64,000 nt of DNA from Saccharomonospora amisosensis (GTDB lineage: Bacteria > Actinomycetota > Actinomycetes > Mycobacteriales > Pseudonocardiaceae). The stretch spans positions 372,001 through 436,000 of the forward strand of contig NZ_JAAOYM010000002.1 in assembly GCF_011761185.1 (NCBI RefSeq). Direction: 5' to 3'. Position numbers and translations under genes: made by a program. Under the pieces are notes generated by a model. The model saw nothing but the letters and a program-made list of their open reading frames with translations, had not been told where the DNA came from and made no database searches. Below are positions 24,519-32,865 of the stretch, piece after piece. The stretch's first letter is position 1. Each line of letters opens with the position of its first letter.

Positions 24519-25982
24519 ATGCAAGGCAGTCTCGCCCACCTTCCCCTGGCCGGCCGGGTATCGCCTACCCGATTGGCGACGCTGCTCGGCGATTGGCGCC
24601 AGGGTGGCTCCCGCAACGGGGCAACCGACCTGGCGGCCGCCATCGAATTGCAGGTGCTGGACGGCCAGCTGCCGCTTGGCACAAGGCTGCCCGCGGAACG
24701 GCAACTGGCCTCGGCACTTGGCGTCAGCCGCACCCTCGTCGGCGCCGCGCTGGAGCGGCTACGCGAAGCCGGTCTCGTCGCCAGCCGCAGGGGCGCGGGG
24801 TCATGGATCACCGCGCCGTCGGGTAAGCGCGTGGCGCCTGCGCCTCCGGAGCGACTCGATCTCATCGACCTCGCCCGTGCCTCACCGCCCGCGGTGGCGG
24901 GGATCATGGCCGCCGTGGACGCCGCCCGCTCGCGCCTCACCGACGAACTGCTCGATCACGGCTACAGCGTGTGCGGGCTCGCGGTGTTGCGGGAGCGCAT
25001 CGCGCAGCGCTACACGGCAAGGGGGCTGCCGACCAATCCAGCGCAGGTCATGATCACCAATGGTGCGCACCATGCCTTCGTACTGGCGCTGCGCCTGCTC
25101 GCCGGCCCCGGCGACCGCGTGCTCGTGGAGCAACCCACCTACCCGAACTCGCTCGAAGCCGTGCGGTCGGTGCACGCGCGACCGATCCCGGTGGCCCTCG
25201 ACCCGCACCGAGGCTGGGACGTGGCGGGCATCGAGGCGGCGATCAGGCAGGCAGCGCCACGGCTGGCCTACCTTGTCGCAGACTTCCAGAACCCCACCGG
25301 CCTGCGCATGGACCTGCCCACCAGGCAACGCCTCGGCACCGTGCTCGCCCGCTGGCGGACGCCGGTCGTGGTGGACGAGACCCTGGTGGAGCTGGACCTG
25401 GAAGCGGACCCGCTCGACGGCCCACCGCCACTCGTCTCCTTCGCGGGCGAGGCGGCCATCACCGTCGGCTCCTCCTCGAAGGCCTACTGGGGCGGTCTGC
25501 GCCTCGGCTGGTTGCGCGCCGCCGAGGACATGATCGACCGGCTCGCGGCCGCCAGATTCACGTCCGATCTCGGTTCGCCGGTGCTTGAGCAACTCGTGCT
25601 CGCCGAACTGCTCGGCGACGACGGTGCCCTGCTACGGCGCCGCCGTGAGCAGACCCGTATCGCCCGCGACACGCTGCTCGACGCACTCCGCGGCCACTGC
25701 CCCGACTGGACCGTGCGCGCGCCCGAGGGCGGGCTATCGCTGTGGTGCAGGCTGCCGGAGCCGATGAGCACAAGGCTGAGCGTGGCAGCCGTCAACCATG
25801 GCGTGCGGCTCGCTCCCGCCTCGCGGTTCGCGGTGCACGGCGGCCTCGAACGTTGGCTGCGGCTGCCGTTCGCGCAGCAGCCTCGGTCGCTGGTCGAGGC
25901 GGTGCGCAGGCTGAGCCTCGCCGCCGCGGCGGTACGCGGTGGCCGTGGTGGTGAAGGCGTGGCCGAGATGGCCGTGACCTGA
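24519..25982 (+). CDS. MocR-type regulator (GntR HTH plus aminotransferase fold)
   Basis: 487 residues. A GntR winged helix (LGTRLPAERQLASALGVSRT then LVGAALERLREAGLVASRRG, about residues 45-100) is joined to a class-I aminotransferase-like domain. The PLP lysine is in VGSSSKAYWGGLRLG (about K321) and NPTG is present in ADFQNPTGLRMDL. So it could sense or bind PLP or an adduct. ATG 24519 is preferred; the operator ends four bases before it. Divergent from yczE. Its stop is followed within 8 bp by a large hairpin. Confidence 0.92.
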   Translation: MQGSLAHLPLAGRVSPTRLATLLGDWRQGGSRNGATDLAAAIELQVLDGQLPLGTRLPAERQLASALGVSRTLVGAALERLREAGLVASRRGAGSWITAPSGKRVAPAPPERLDLIDLARASPPAVAGIMAAVDAARSRLTDELLDHGYSVCGLAVLRERIAQRYTARGLPTNPAQVMITNGAHHAFVLALRLLAGPGDRVLVEQPTYPNSLEAVRSVHARPIPVALDPHRGWDVAGIEAAIRQAAPRLAYLVADFQNPTGLRMDLPTRQRLGTVLARWRTPVVVDETLVELDLEADPLDGPPPLVSFAGEAAITVGSSSKAYWGGLRLGWLRAAEDMIDRLAAARFTSDLGSPVLEQLVLAELLGDDGALLRRRREQTRIARDTLLDALRGHCPDWTVRAPEGGLSLWCRLPEPMSTRLSVAAVNHGVRLAPASRFAVHGGLERWLRLPFAQQPRSLVEAVRRLSLAAAAVRGGRGGEGVAEMAVT

Positions 25983-25990
25983 CCCGGGAA

Positions 25991-26066
25991 GAGCCGGTGT
26001 GCCGAATGCGGAGACTCCTGCCGTCACTCCAGGGAAAACGACGGTCGGCATTCGGCACACCGGCTC
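25991..26066. terminator. 19-bp perfect inverted repeat, first of four hairpins
   Basis: Two 19-nt arms (GAGCCGGTGTGCCGAATGC and its exact complement) are separated by 38 bases. The inner loop can itself pair CCGTC with GACGG. It starts 8 bp after the mocR stop, so it is probably a terminator, though without a T-run. Confidence 0.65.
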
Positions 26067-26070
26067 CTGG

Positions 26071-26254
26071 CCGTGCCCGGGGGTGGGCACGGGCGCCGTG
26101 GGCCGTTCCCGGCATCGCCCCTCGCCATGCCGGGAAGGCCCACCGGCTCAGGCGCGCATCGGGATGGCCTTCCTGCTCGGCGCGGTGAGCGGAAGTGCCA
26201 TGCGCGCGCCCGGGTGGGGCCCCGGTACCGCTGGGGCAGTGCGGTACCGGGGCC
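26071..26254. repeat. three further hairpins in the noncoding region
   Basis: 26071-26092: CCGTGCCC / GGGCACGG with a 6-base loop. 26098-26143: a 17-bp stem interrupted by a single bulged G, loop 11. 26218-26254: GGCCCCGGTACCGC and exact complement, loop 9. They sit between the convergent mocR gene and the minus-strand secreted-protein gene (stop 26461). The remaining 26255-26460 shows no gene or repeat that I can support. Confidence 0.6.
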
Positions 26255-26460
26255 AGGCCCCGTCACGGCCGGGCGCGGTCGGCCGAGCGGGAAGTAACGA
26301 ATGCACGGGGACTACCTCTTGGTGACTCGTGGAAACTTGTCGCGTTCGACGGTTTGGTGCCGTCGCGGGCGTCGGGTTCGCCGCGAGCCGGACGTGGACA
26401 GGGTCCGGCAGAAAGTTGATCTTGATTTGGACGCAGCTCTCCCGGCTTACGCCGTGGCGG

Positions 26461-27558
26461 TCAGTCGGGAGAGGTGGTGGGCAGGGCGGCTTCCCTGCCC
26501 GTGCTGCCTGCGTCGCCGTCACGGCTGACGCCGAGCAGGCGCAACTGCGTGAGTGTGGGCGCCCAGCTCAGCATGCCGTGCTCGGCACGCGGACCGTTGC
26601 CCCCGTCGGATGAGGAGGCGAGCTGGCTGGGCACGGTGCTGATCGAGACCGGAGCCACGGGCGGAGGCCCACCGCCGCCTGGCGGACGGTTATCGGCGCT
26701 GGTCTCGGTGACCGGCTCGGCGGCGGGCGGGGCCGGGGCCACCGTGGCCTGCATCGTTTCGGTGAGCGGGTAGGAGAGCGGGGTGTCGCCGGGGTCGGGG
26801 GCGGCCTCGGGCGGCGCTGCTGGCGGTGGTGCGAGAAGCCCGGGCGCGGCCGGAACGGCTACGTCCGGTCCGGTGCCAGTGCCGGGTCGCGGTGCGGGCA
26901 GTAGCCCCGGGAGCACCGAGCCGAGGTCGGGCTCCGGCAGCATCGAGGGAAGGTCCAGGATCGGGTTGATCACGCCCCCGAGCGTGCCGCCCACGCCGTC
27001 TACGGTGCGGCTCACCGTTCCCGCCGCACCGCGCAACGTGCCGAGCAGAACGCCGTCGCGGCCGGGCGGTTGTTCGGCCGCGGGCCACGGTCCGGGCTCC
27101 GCTGTGGCGGCTTGCCCGTCACCGTTGGCTTCGGTGTCGGTGGGCCCGGCGTCGGTGCGCACCTGCTCGGCCCGCTCCGCCGACGTGGCACCGTCCTCGC
27201 ACACCATCGCCCTGCCGCCCGGCTCGGGCTGCTCCGCCTGCTCGGCGGGTTCCGCCGGTTCGCCCTGGTCAGCGGGTTCCGCTGGCTCAGCTGGTTGGGC
27301 GGGTTCCGCCGGTTCGCCTGCCTCCCGGTCCCCGCAGTCGTCCGTGGCGGGGTCGGAAGCGTCCGGCTCGGAGGCGTCGCGCTCGACGGCGGCCTTGGCC
27401 TGCCCGTCGGCCGGCTCGGAAAGCGGCTCCGCGTTCGCGGCCGCACCCAGCACGGCGACCAGTAGCCACCCCACCAGCGCCAGGCCTGCCGTTACCAGCA
27501 CGCGCACGACGGCAGCGGGCAACAGGCAAGGGCGTGCGGGGTCCGCACTCCTCACCAT
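26461..27558 (-). CDS. secreted acidic Pro/Ala/Glu-rich protein
   Basis: 365 residues from ATG 27558. A hydrophobic stretch (VLVTAGLALVGWLLVAVLGA) near residue 20 is followed by a probable AAANAEP cleavage or anchor region. Residues about 60-150 are low-complexity acidic (repeats of AEPAEPA type with Asp and Gln). The middle contains LLGTLRGAAGTVSRTVDGVGG and the end is Pro/Gly-rich. No enzyme motif is seen; one or two Cys. It looks like a surface or linker protein; a lipid or sugar anchor is not evident. Family unknown. Confidence 0.75.
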   Translation of the reverse strand: MVRSADPARPCLLPAAVVRVLVTAGLALVGWLLVAVLGAAANAEPLSEPADGQAKAAVERDASEPDASDPATDDCGDREAGEPAEPAQPAEPAEPADQGEPAEPAEQAEQPEPGGRAMVCEDGATSAERAEQVRTDAGPTDTEANGDGQAATAEPGPWPAAEQPPGRDGVLLGTLRGAAGTVSRTVDGVGGTLGGVINPILDLPSMLPEPDLGSVLPGLLPAPRPGTGTGPDVAVPAAPGLLAPPPAAPPEAAPDPGDTPLSYPLTETMQATVAPAPPAAEPVTETSADNRPPGGGGPPPVAPVSISTVPSQLASSSDGGNGPRAEHGMLSWAPTLTQLRLLGVSRDGDAGSTGREAALPTTSPD

Positions 27559-27684
27559 CACCACCACCGTTCGAGCGTTCCTTGCACGCTTGCTGGAATT
27601 ACAACGGCCCACCGGCCTCGCGGCCGACAGACCGGGCCACGACTACCCCGGAGACTGCTATTTCTAGCATTGCCGCGAAGTGTT

Positions 27685-28887
27685 TCACCCAGTCGATGGT
27701 CGATCCACCCCGGAAGTCGCAATCGAGATCAGTTTGTGCAGCCGGCTGATCGCCTCTTCCAGCACGTCATCGCGTTTGCAGAACGCGAAGCGCAGCACGT
27801 GTTTCCACGGTTCGGAGTTGTCGGTGAAGACACTCACCGGGACGGCGGCGACGCCTATGGTCTCCGGCAGCCGCCACGCGAGTTCGGCGGCATCGCGGAA
27901 TCCAAGCGGCCGAACGTCGGCGCACACGAAGTACGTTCCCGCGCTCGGCCATACGTCGAACCCGGCCGCCCGCAATCCCTCGGACAGTCGATCCCGCTTG
28001 TGCTGCAGGGAAAGCCGCAGTCGCTCGACCCAGTCCAGCTCGTGCTCCAGCGCGTAGGCGACCGCGGGCTGCAGCGGGCCACCGGAGACGAAGGTCAAGA
28101 ACTGCTTGGCCGCCTTCACCGCCGCGACCAGTTCCGGTGTCGCGCAAACCCAGCCGATCTTCCAGCCGGTGCAGTTGAACGACTTGCCCGCGCTGGAGAT
28201 CGACACGGTGCGCGAAGCCATGCCGGGCAGCGTCGCGAGCGGGATGTGTTCACCGCCGTCGAACACCAGGTGCTCGTAAACCTCGTCGGTGATGGCGATG
28301 AGGTCGTTGTCGACACACACCCGCGCGATGGCGGCCAACTCGTCGCGGGTGAACACGGTGCCCGTGGGGTTGTGGGGCGAGTTCACCAGGATCGCCCTCG
28401 TCCTGTCCGTCACGGCGGCCCGCAACGCCTCGGTGTCGAGCGCGAACCGGCCGCCATCGGAGACCAGCGGCACGACCTTTCGCTCCGCGCCTGCCATGGC
28501 GACCGAGGCCGCGTAGGAGTCGTAGTACGGCTCGATGACGAGTACCTCGTCGCCCGGCTGCGTCAGCGCCAGCAGGCTGGCCGCGATGGCCTCGGTGGCG
28601 CCAGCCGTGACCAGGATCTCGCTGTCGGGGTCGTAGTGCGTGCCGTAGCGGGCTCTGTGCCGCGCGATGGCGGCGCGCAGTTCCGGTCGGCCAGGGCCGG
28701 GTGGGTACTGGTTGGCGCCGCCGAACAGCGCTTCCCGCGCCGCTTCCAGCATCCCGGCGGGACCGTCGGTGTCCGGAAAGCCCTGGCCGAGGTTGATCGC
28801 GTCGGTGCGCACGGCCAGTGCGGTCATCTCCGCGAAGATGGTCGAGGTGAACGGCCGCAGCCGGGGAACGAGTACAGGTTCACGCAC
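27685..28887 (-). CDS. pyridoxal-phosphate aminotransferase, DapC/KAT type
   Basis: 400 residues from GTG 28887. Class I/II fold: NLGQGFPDTDGP near the start, ILVTAGATEAIAASLLAL, NSPHNPTGTVFTRDE, and the PLP lysine in SISSAGKSFNCTGWKIGW (about K234). The sequence pattern matches succinyldiaminopimelate aminotransferases (DapC) of actinomycetes and kynurenine-oxoglutarate aminotransferases; which of these activities it has cannot be told from the sequence. It has its own promoter region of about 30 bp facing the divergent DUF445 gene. Confidence 0.88.
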   Translation of the reverse strand: MREPVLVPRLRPFTSTIFAEMTALAVRTDAINLGQGFPDTDGPAGMLEAAREALFGGANQYPPGPGRPELRAAIARHRARYGTHYDPDSEILVTAGATEAIAASLLALTQPGDEVLVIEPYYDSYAASVAMAGAERKVVPLVSDGGRFALDTEALRAAVTDRTRAILVNSPHNPTGTVFTRDELAAIARVCVDNDLIAITDEVYEHLVFDGGEHIPLATLPGMASRTVSISSAGKSFNCTGWKIGWVCATPELVAAVKAAKQFLTFVSGGPLQPAVAYALEHELDWVERLRLSLQHKRDRLSEGLRAAGFDVWPSAGTYFVCADVRPLGFRDAAELAWRLPETIGVAAVPVSVFTDNSEPWKHVLRFAFCKRDDVLEEAISRLHKLISIATSGVDRPSTG

Positions 28888-28916
28888 GATCGCCCATCCT
28901 CACGGACAATGTCGGT

Positions 28917-30212
28917 GTGGAGCAACCGACGTCCGCCGCCGTTCCCGTGTCGCCACCGGGTGTGCTCGCGGGCGAGCAGAGCAAGCGGCGTGGCCTTCGC
29001 AGAATGAAGCTGGTCGCGCTGGGCTTCCTGCTTGGCGCGACCGTGATCTTCCTGCTCGCGAGCTGGGCGCAGTCGGCGGGCTGGCCCGCGTGGGTCGGGT
29101 ACGTGCGAGCGGCGGCCGAGGCAGGCATGGTGGGTGCGCTCGCCGACTGGTTCGCCGTCACCGCGCTGTTCCGCCATCCGCTCGGCATCAAGATCCCGCA
29201 CACGGCGATCATCCCCAACAAGAAGAACGTCCTCGGTGACAGTCTCGGCGACTTCGTCGGGTCCAACTTCCTCTCCGAGCCGGTGGTGCGGGACAAGCTG
29301 CGCAGGGTGGAGACCTCGCGCCGAGCGGGCGAGTGGCTTTCGCGGCGGGAGAACGCCGACCGCGTAACGGCCGAACTGGCGTCGGTGGTTCGCGGTGCCG
29401 TGACCGTGCTGCGCGACGAGGACGTGCAGGAGGTGATGGAGCAGGCGGTCGTGCGCAGAGTGGTGGAACGACAGTGGGGTCCGCCGCTTGGCAAGCTTCT
29501 TGAACAAGTGTTCGCCGACGGTGCGCACTACCGGCTGGTGGATCTCGTGGTGGACCGGGTGTACGAGTGGGTGCGGGACAACCACGAGACCGTACTGAGG
29601 GTGGTGTCCGAACGCGCGCCGTCCTGGTCACCCAGGTTCGTCGACGCGATGCTGGCCGACAAGGTCTACGGCGAGGTACTCGCGTTCGCGTGGGCGGTGA
29701 AGACCGACGTCAATCACCCGATGCGGCTGGCGCTGGACCGGTTCCTCGGAGAGTTCGCGCAGGATCTGCAGAAGGACCCCGACACCATGGCCAGGGCCGA
29801 GCAGGTCAAGCAACAACTCGTGGAACACCCGGAGGTACGCAGGCTGATCGACTCCGCGTGGTCCACGGCCAAGGAGATGTTGCTGACCGCGGCCGAGGAC
29901 CCCTCGAGCGAGCTGCGCAGACGCGTGCGCGACGGGCTGGAGTCGCTGGGCCGGAAGTTGCTTTCCGACGCCTCACTGGCGAAGAAGGTCGACGGCTGGG
30001 TCGAGGGCGCCGCGGCGCACGTGGTGAACAACTACTCGCGTGAGATCACCACCATCATCACCGACACCGTCGAGCGCTGGGATGCCGAGGAGACGTCTCG
30101 CAAGGTCGAGTTGCAGGTGGGGCGGGACCTGCAGTTCATCCGGATCAACGGCACCGTCGTCGGCTCGCTCGCCGGGCTGGTGATCTACACGGTGGCACAG
30201 TTGCTGTTCTGA
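28917..30212 (+). CDS. DUF445 membrane protein
   Basis: 431 residues. One N-terminal helix (LVALGFLLGATVIFLLASWA), the conserved AAAEAGMVGALADWFAVTALF and FRHPLGIKIPHTAIIPNKK motifs of DUF445, a long amphipathic helical body of about 300 residues and a C-terminal helix (GTVVGSLAGLVIYTVAQLLF). It has the length of the YjiN/DUF445 family; function unknown. The last codons lie in a 13-bp tandem repeat (30199-30237). Confidence 0.88.
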   Translation: MEQPTSAAVPVSPPGVLAGEQSKRRGLRRMKLVALGFLLGATVIFLLASWAQSAGWPAWVGYVRAAAEAGMVGALADWFAVTALFRHPLGIKIPHTAIIPNKKNVLGDSLGDFVGSNFLSEPVVRDKLRRVETSRRAGEWLSRRENADRVTAELASVVRGAVTVLRDEDVQEVMEQAVVRRVVERQWGPPLGKLLEQVFADGAHYRLVDLVVDRVYEWVRDNHETVLRVVSERAPSWSPRFVDAMLADKVYGEVLAFAWAVKTDVNHPMRLALDRFLGEFAQDLQKDPDTMARAEQVKQQLVEHPEVRRLIDSAWSTAKEMLLTAAEDPSSELRRRVRDGLESLGRKLLSDASLAKKVDGWVEGAAAHVVNNYSREITTIITDTVERWDAEETSRKVELQVGRDLQFIRINGTVVGSLAGLVIYTVAQLLF

Positions 30213-30237
30213 GTTGCTGTTCTGAGTTGCTGTTGGG
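30199..30237 (+). repeat. 13-bp tandem repeat, three copies
   Basis: AGTTGCTGTTCTG occurs at 30199-30211 and 30212-30224, and a third copy with a changed end (AGTTGCTGTTGGG) at 30225-30237. The DUF445 stop codon is in the first unit. It lies exactly at the junction with a decayed gene, so it may mark a replication-slippage or rearrangement point. Confidence 0.85.
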
Positions 30238-30247
30238 CAACGGGTGT

Positions 30248-30640
30248 GGGATCTGGGAACGCATCGCCAACTTCGTGGGCGCGGAGGAAGCGGCGGCGAG
30301 GCTGGCCGCGCTTGCGCAGTGGCGGTCGGCTCGGGTGGTGTGAAGGCCAATCCGGACAGCCCGCAACTTCCGGTGCGCTCGCGGGCGCTGGCGGGTGGCA
30401 AGCCGCTCTACCTCGCGGGGCCGAAACTGGCGGGGGAGCAGCCGTTCGTGCTGCTCGATCCCGCTTCACCGGACGTATCGCCACGCAGGGCGGCGGCCAG
30501 GTGGATCTCGTGGCCACCCCGGACGAGGTGATCAAGACGGCGCGGCCGAAGCGAAGTACCGGCATCCTGTGGGACCACCTGTCCGAGGAGAAGATCGCGG
30601 CGATTCCCGAACTCGCCAGGAGTGCTCCCCGCGGTCGTGA
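30248..30640 (+). pseudogene. decayed 5-formyltetrahydrofolate cyclo-ligase gene
   Basis: Three frames carry consecutive pieces of one protein. Frame A from 30248 gives IWERIANFVGAEEAAARLAA then LAQWRSARVV; a 2-base excess at about 30341 shifts to frame B, KANPDSPQLPVRSRALAGGK then PLYLAGPKLAGEQPFVLLDP; then, after a gap in which about 100 residues are missing, frame C gives VDLVATPDEVIKTARP then STGILWDHLSEEKIAAIPEL. These match the order of the C-terminal parts of actinomycete 5-formyltetrahydrofolate cyclo-ligase-like proteins as I remember them. The N-terminus and the ATP-binding centre are gone, so it cannot be active. Confidence 0.75.
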
Positions 30641-30707
30641 CGCGGGCCACCCAACTGGGTGAGGTTATCCACAGTTGGCGCGGTTATCCACCGAGTTATC
30701 CACAGGG

Positions 30708-31178
30708 TCAAGTGGTGGGCTTTGTGGCTGTGCGCTCCCGAAAAGCCCTCGCCTTCTCCCGGTTGCCGCAGACCTTCATCGAGCACCAGGTTCTGGATCG
30801 GTTGCGGGAGCGGTCGTAGAAGGCCCACCGGCAGTCGTCGGCCGGGCAGATCTTGATCCGGTCCCACTCGCCCAGTACGGCCAGTCGCGCGGCGGCGGCC
30901 AGCACCGCCGCGACGGCACTGCCCGGCACCATGGCTGGACCGTCGGGGGTAAGCGTGACCTCGACCTTGGCCCGCGTCGGATGCGCCTCCACGTCCGGAT
31001 CGCCCACCGCGGCCCGCAACGAGTCGCGGGCCCTGGCCGCCTCGTCGAGCGGGTCGGCGGCGAGTTGGCGTTCGCCCGCCCACTCCTGCCAGTCCCGCTG
31101 TGCACGCAGCACGTCGGTGTTCGCCTCGACATCCAAGGTGTTGAGGAAGGCGAGCACGAGTGAGGTGTCCGCGTCCAC
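30708..31178 (-). CDS. CGNR zinc-finger regulator
   Basis: 156 residues from GTG 31178. The N-terminal domain is the ABATE-like helical part (LVLAFLNTLDVEANTDVL) and the C-terminus is the CGNR finger: CPADDCRWAFYDRSRNRSRT then WCSMKVCGNREKARAF, with the four Cys ligands. It is probably a DNA-binding stress-type regulator. Divergent from the VOC gene 81 bp away, which it may control. Confidence 0.9.
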   Translation of the reverse strand: MDADTSLVLAFLNTLDVEANTDVLRAQRDWQEWAGERQLAADPLDEAARARDSLRAAVGDPDVEAHPTRAKVEVTLTPDGPAMVPGSAVAAVLAAAARLAVLGEWDRIKICPADDCRWAFYDRSRNRSRTWCSMKVCGNREKARAFRERTATKPTT

Positions 31179-31259
31179 CTAACCAGTCTAGTGCGAATTG
31201 TTGTTGTCACCTGCCGCTGTAACCGTCATACTCGTTTTGATAGTTACTGGGAGGTGGCT

Positions 31260-31640
31260 GTGACCGCAGCGAAGACATCGATCAAGTGGGGTTGCGTGGC
31301 GATCGACTGCCCGCAACCGTGGGAACTGGCCAGGTTCTACGGCGAGCTGCTCGGCTGGCAGCCGCACGAGGACGACAAGCCGGATGACGACTGGGTAACG
31401 CTGGTCAACCCCGGGTCGGGCGCCGACATCGCGTTCCAGCGAGACCCGGAGTTCCGGCCGCCGACCTGGCCCTCACCGGAGCGCGCGCAGATGCTGCACC
31501 TCGACTTCGAGGTGTCCGACATCGAGGCCGAACACGAGCGGGTGCTCGCGCTGGGGGCAAGGCTGCTCGACGACAAGCCGACGTCGTTTCGGGTGTACGC
31601 CGACCCCGCGGGCCACCCGTTCTGCCTCTGCGCCTGTTGA
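31260..31640 (+). CDS. VOC/glyoxalase-fold protein
   Basis: 126 residues from GTG 31260, with GGGAGG upstream (31250-31255), which decides this start. WGCVAIDCPQPWELARFYGE and LLGWQPHEDD mark the first beta-alpha-beta unit; MLHLDFEVSDIEAEHERVLA and YADPAGHPFCLC the second. The His and Glu ligands expected of the fold are partly present (H in LHLDF). Function unknown (resistance or dioxygenase-like). Divergent from the CGNR regulator. Confidence 0.85.
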   Translation: MTAAKTSIKWGCVAIDCPQPWELARFYGELLGWQPHEDDKPDDDWVTLVNPGSGADIAFQRDPEFRPPTWPSPERAQMLHLDFEVSDIEAEHERVLALGARLLDDKPTSFRVYADPAGHPFCLCAC

Positions 31641-31680
31641 TCCGGTGCCGCCCGGTCCCCGGACCGGGCGGCACCGGCTT

Positions 31681-32865
31681 TCAGAACTTCGGCAGCGCTG
31701 GTGAGCGCAGCATGGCGTCGGGGTCGCCGAAGGAGAACCCGGCACCCTCGGTGCGGTACAGCTCGGCGTAGCGTGCGACGCGGTCGGGGTCCAGCGCTAC
31801 GCCGAGTCCCGGTTCGGCCGGGACATCGAGGTGGCCATCGGTATAGCCCGCCACCCCGCCGCCGAAGCCTTCGGTGACGTCGTCGGACAGCAGCGCGCCG
31901 TAGGCCTGGTTGGCGTAGGTGAAGTTGGGCGTGGCCGCGATGGCGTGCACGGCGGCGGCCAGGGCAACGCCAAGCTCGCCGAGACTGTGCTTGACCACCG
32001 GTAGGCCCGCGGCCTCGCACATGCCCGCCGAACGCTTCAGGTTCAGCAACCCGCCGTCCATCTGGTTGTCCACAGACAGCACGTCGGCCGCCCCTGCCTT
32101 GAGTACCGCGAGCTGCTCGTGCCGGGTCCAGCTCGCCTCGTTGGCCAGCAGTGGCACGTCCACCCGAGTCCGGACGTAGGCAAGTTCCTCGAGGTTGCGG
32201 CCCGACACCGGCTGCTCCACCAGTTCGAGGTCGAACCGAGCCAGCTCGCGAATCATCCGAACCGCGGTCCCCGGTGCCCACGCCTCGTTGGCGTCGACGC
32301 GCAACCTGGCCGAGGGGCCAGCCCCGTCGCGCAGTGCCTCGACCCGCTCGATGTCGGTGTTCGGCTCGTCGGAGCCGACCTTCAGGTAGCACGTCGAGAA
32401 GCCGGACTCACTCGCTCGCCTGGCCTCTCGCGCGACCTCGGCGGGATCGGAACGCGCCACGTAGTAGAAGCACTCCACCCGTTCCCGGAACCGGCCCCCG
32501 AGCAGGTTGACCAGCGGCTGACCGCAGACCTTGCCGACGATGTCCCAGCACGCCATCTCCACGGCGGCGATCGCCGGGCTTGTCGCCTTCACGTGGTGCC
32601 AGGTGCCGACGAGTTCGATCCTGCGCATCAGGCGCTCGATCGCGAACGGGTCCTCACCGAGCACCAGCGGTTCGATGGAGCGCAGCACCGCCAGCACGAT
32701 GTCGGCGGACGGGTAGCCGGCCGCCTCGCCGAGCCCGGTGACTCCCTCGTCGGTCTCCACCTCCAGCAGCACGCTCACCTGACCGCGTCGCCTGCCGAAA
32801 GCCCATATCTCGTCGTGCACGTAGGGCACGGCCACCGGCGTCGCCGCGAGTTGTTTGATCCGCAT
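31681..32865 (-). CDS. mandelate racemase/muconate lactonizing enzyme-like protein
   Basis: 394 residues. The N-terminal capping domain leads to the TIM barrel with metal ligands in RVDANEAW (Asp), ELVEQPVS (Glu) and LLANEASW (Glu); the usual second-strand K-x-K is TCYLKVGS, so only one of the two Lys is kept; the last-strand acid/base region is VVKHSLGE. It is an enolase-superfamily enzyme acting on a carboxylate through an enolate. Substrate unknown. It starts exactly one base before the stop of the M24-family gene, so both are in one operon, divergent from a LysR gene. Confidence 0.85.
   Translation of the reverse strand: MRIKQLAATPVAVPYVHDEIWAFGRRRGQVSVLLEVETDEGVTGLGEAAGYPSADIVLAVLRSIEPLVLGEDPFAIERLMRRIELVGTWHHVKATSPAIAAVEMACWDIVGKVCGQPLVNLLGGRFRERVECFYYVARSDPAEVAREARRASESGFSTCYLKVGSDEPNTDIERVEALRDGAGPSARLRVDANEAWAPGTAVRMIRELARFDLELVEQPVSGRNLEELAYVRTRVDVPLLANEASWTRHEQLAVLKAGAADVLSVDNQMDGGLLNLKRSAGMCEAAGLPVVKHSLGELGVALAAAVHAIAATPNFTYANQAYGALLSDDVTEGFGGGVAGYTDGHLDVPAEPGLGVALDPDRVARYAELYRTEGAGFSFGDPDAMLRSPALPKF

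Noticed and set aside
27670-29007. A 445-residue plus-strand frame opposite the aminotransferase
   Set aside because: The minus strand carries a full set of aminotransferase motifs; the plus-strand product is low in hydrophobic residues and Arg/Gly-rich.
30246-30662. A single 138-residue gene in the decayed cyclo-ligase region
   Set aside because: Only its last third resembles a protein family; the rest matches the family in two other frames, so it is a remnant rather than one gene.
31219-31250. An imperfect GTAAC/GTTAC repeat before the VOC gene as a CGNR operator
   Set aside because: The arms are short and the symmetry is poor; any A/T-rich promoter segment could give this.
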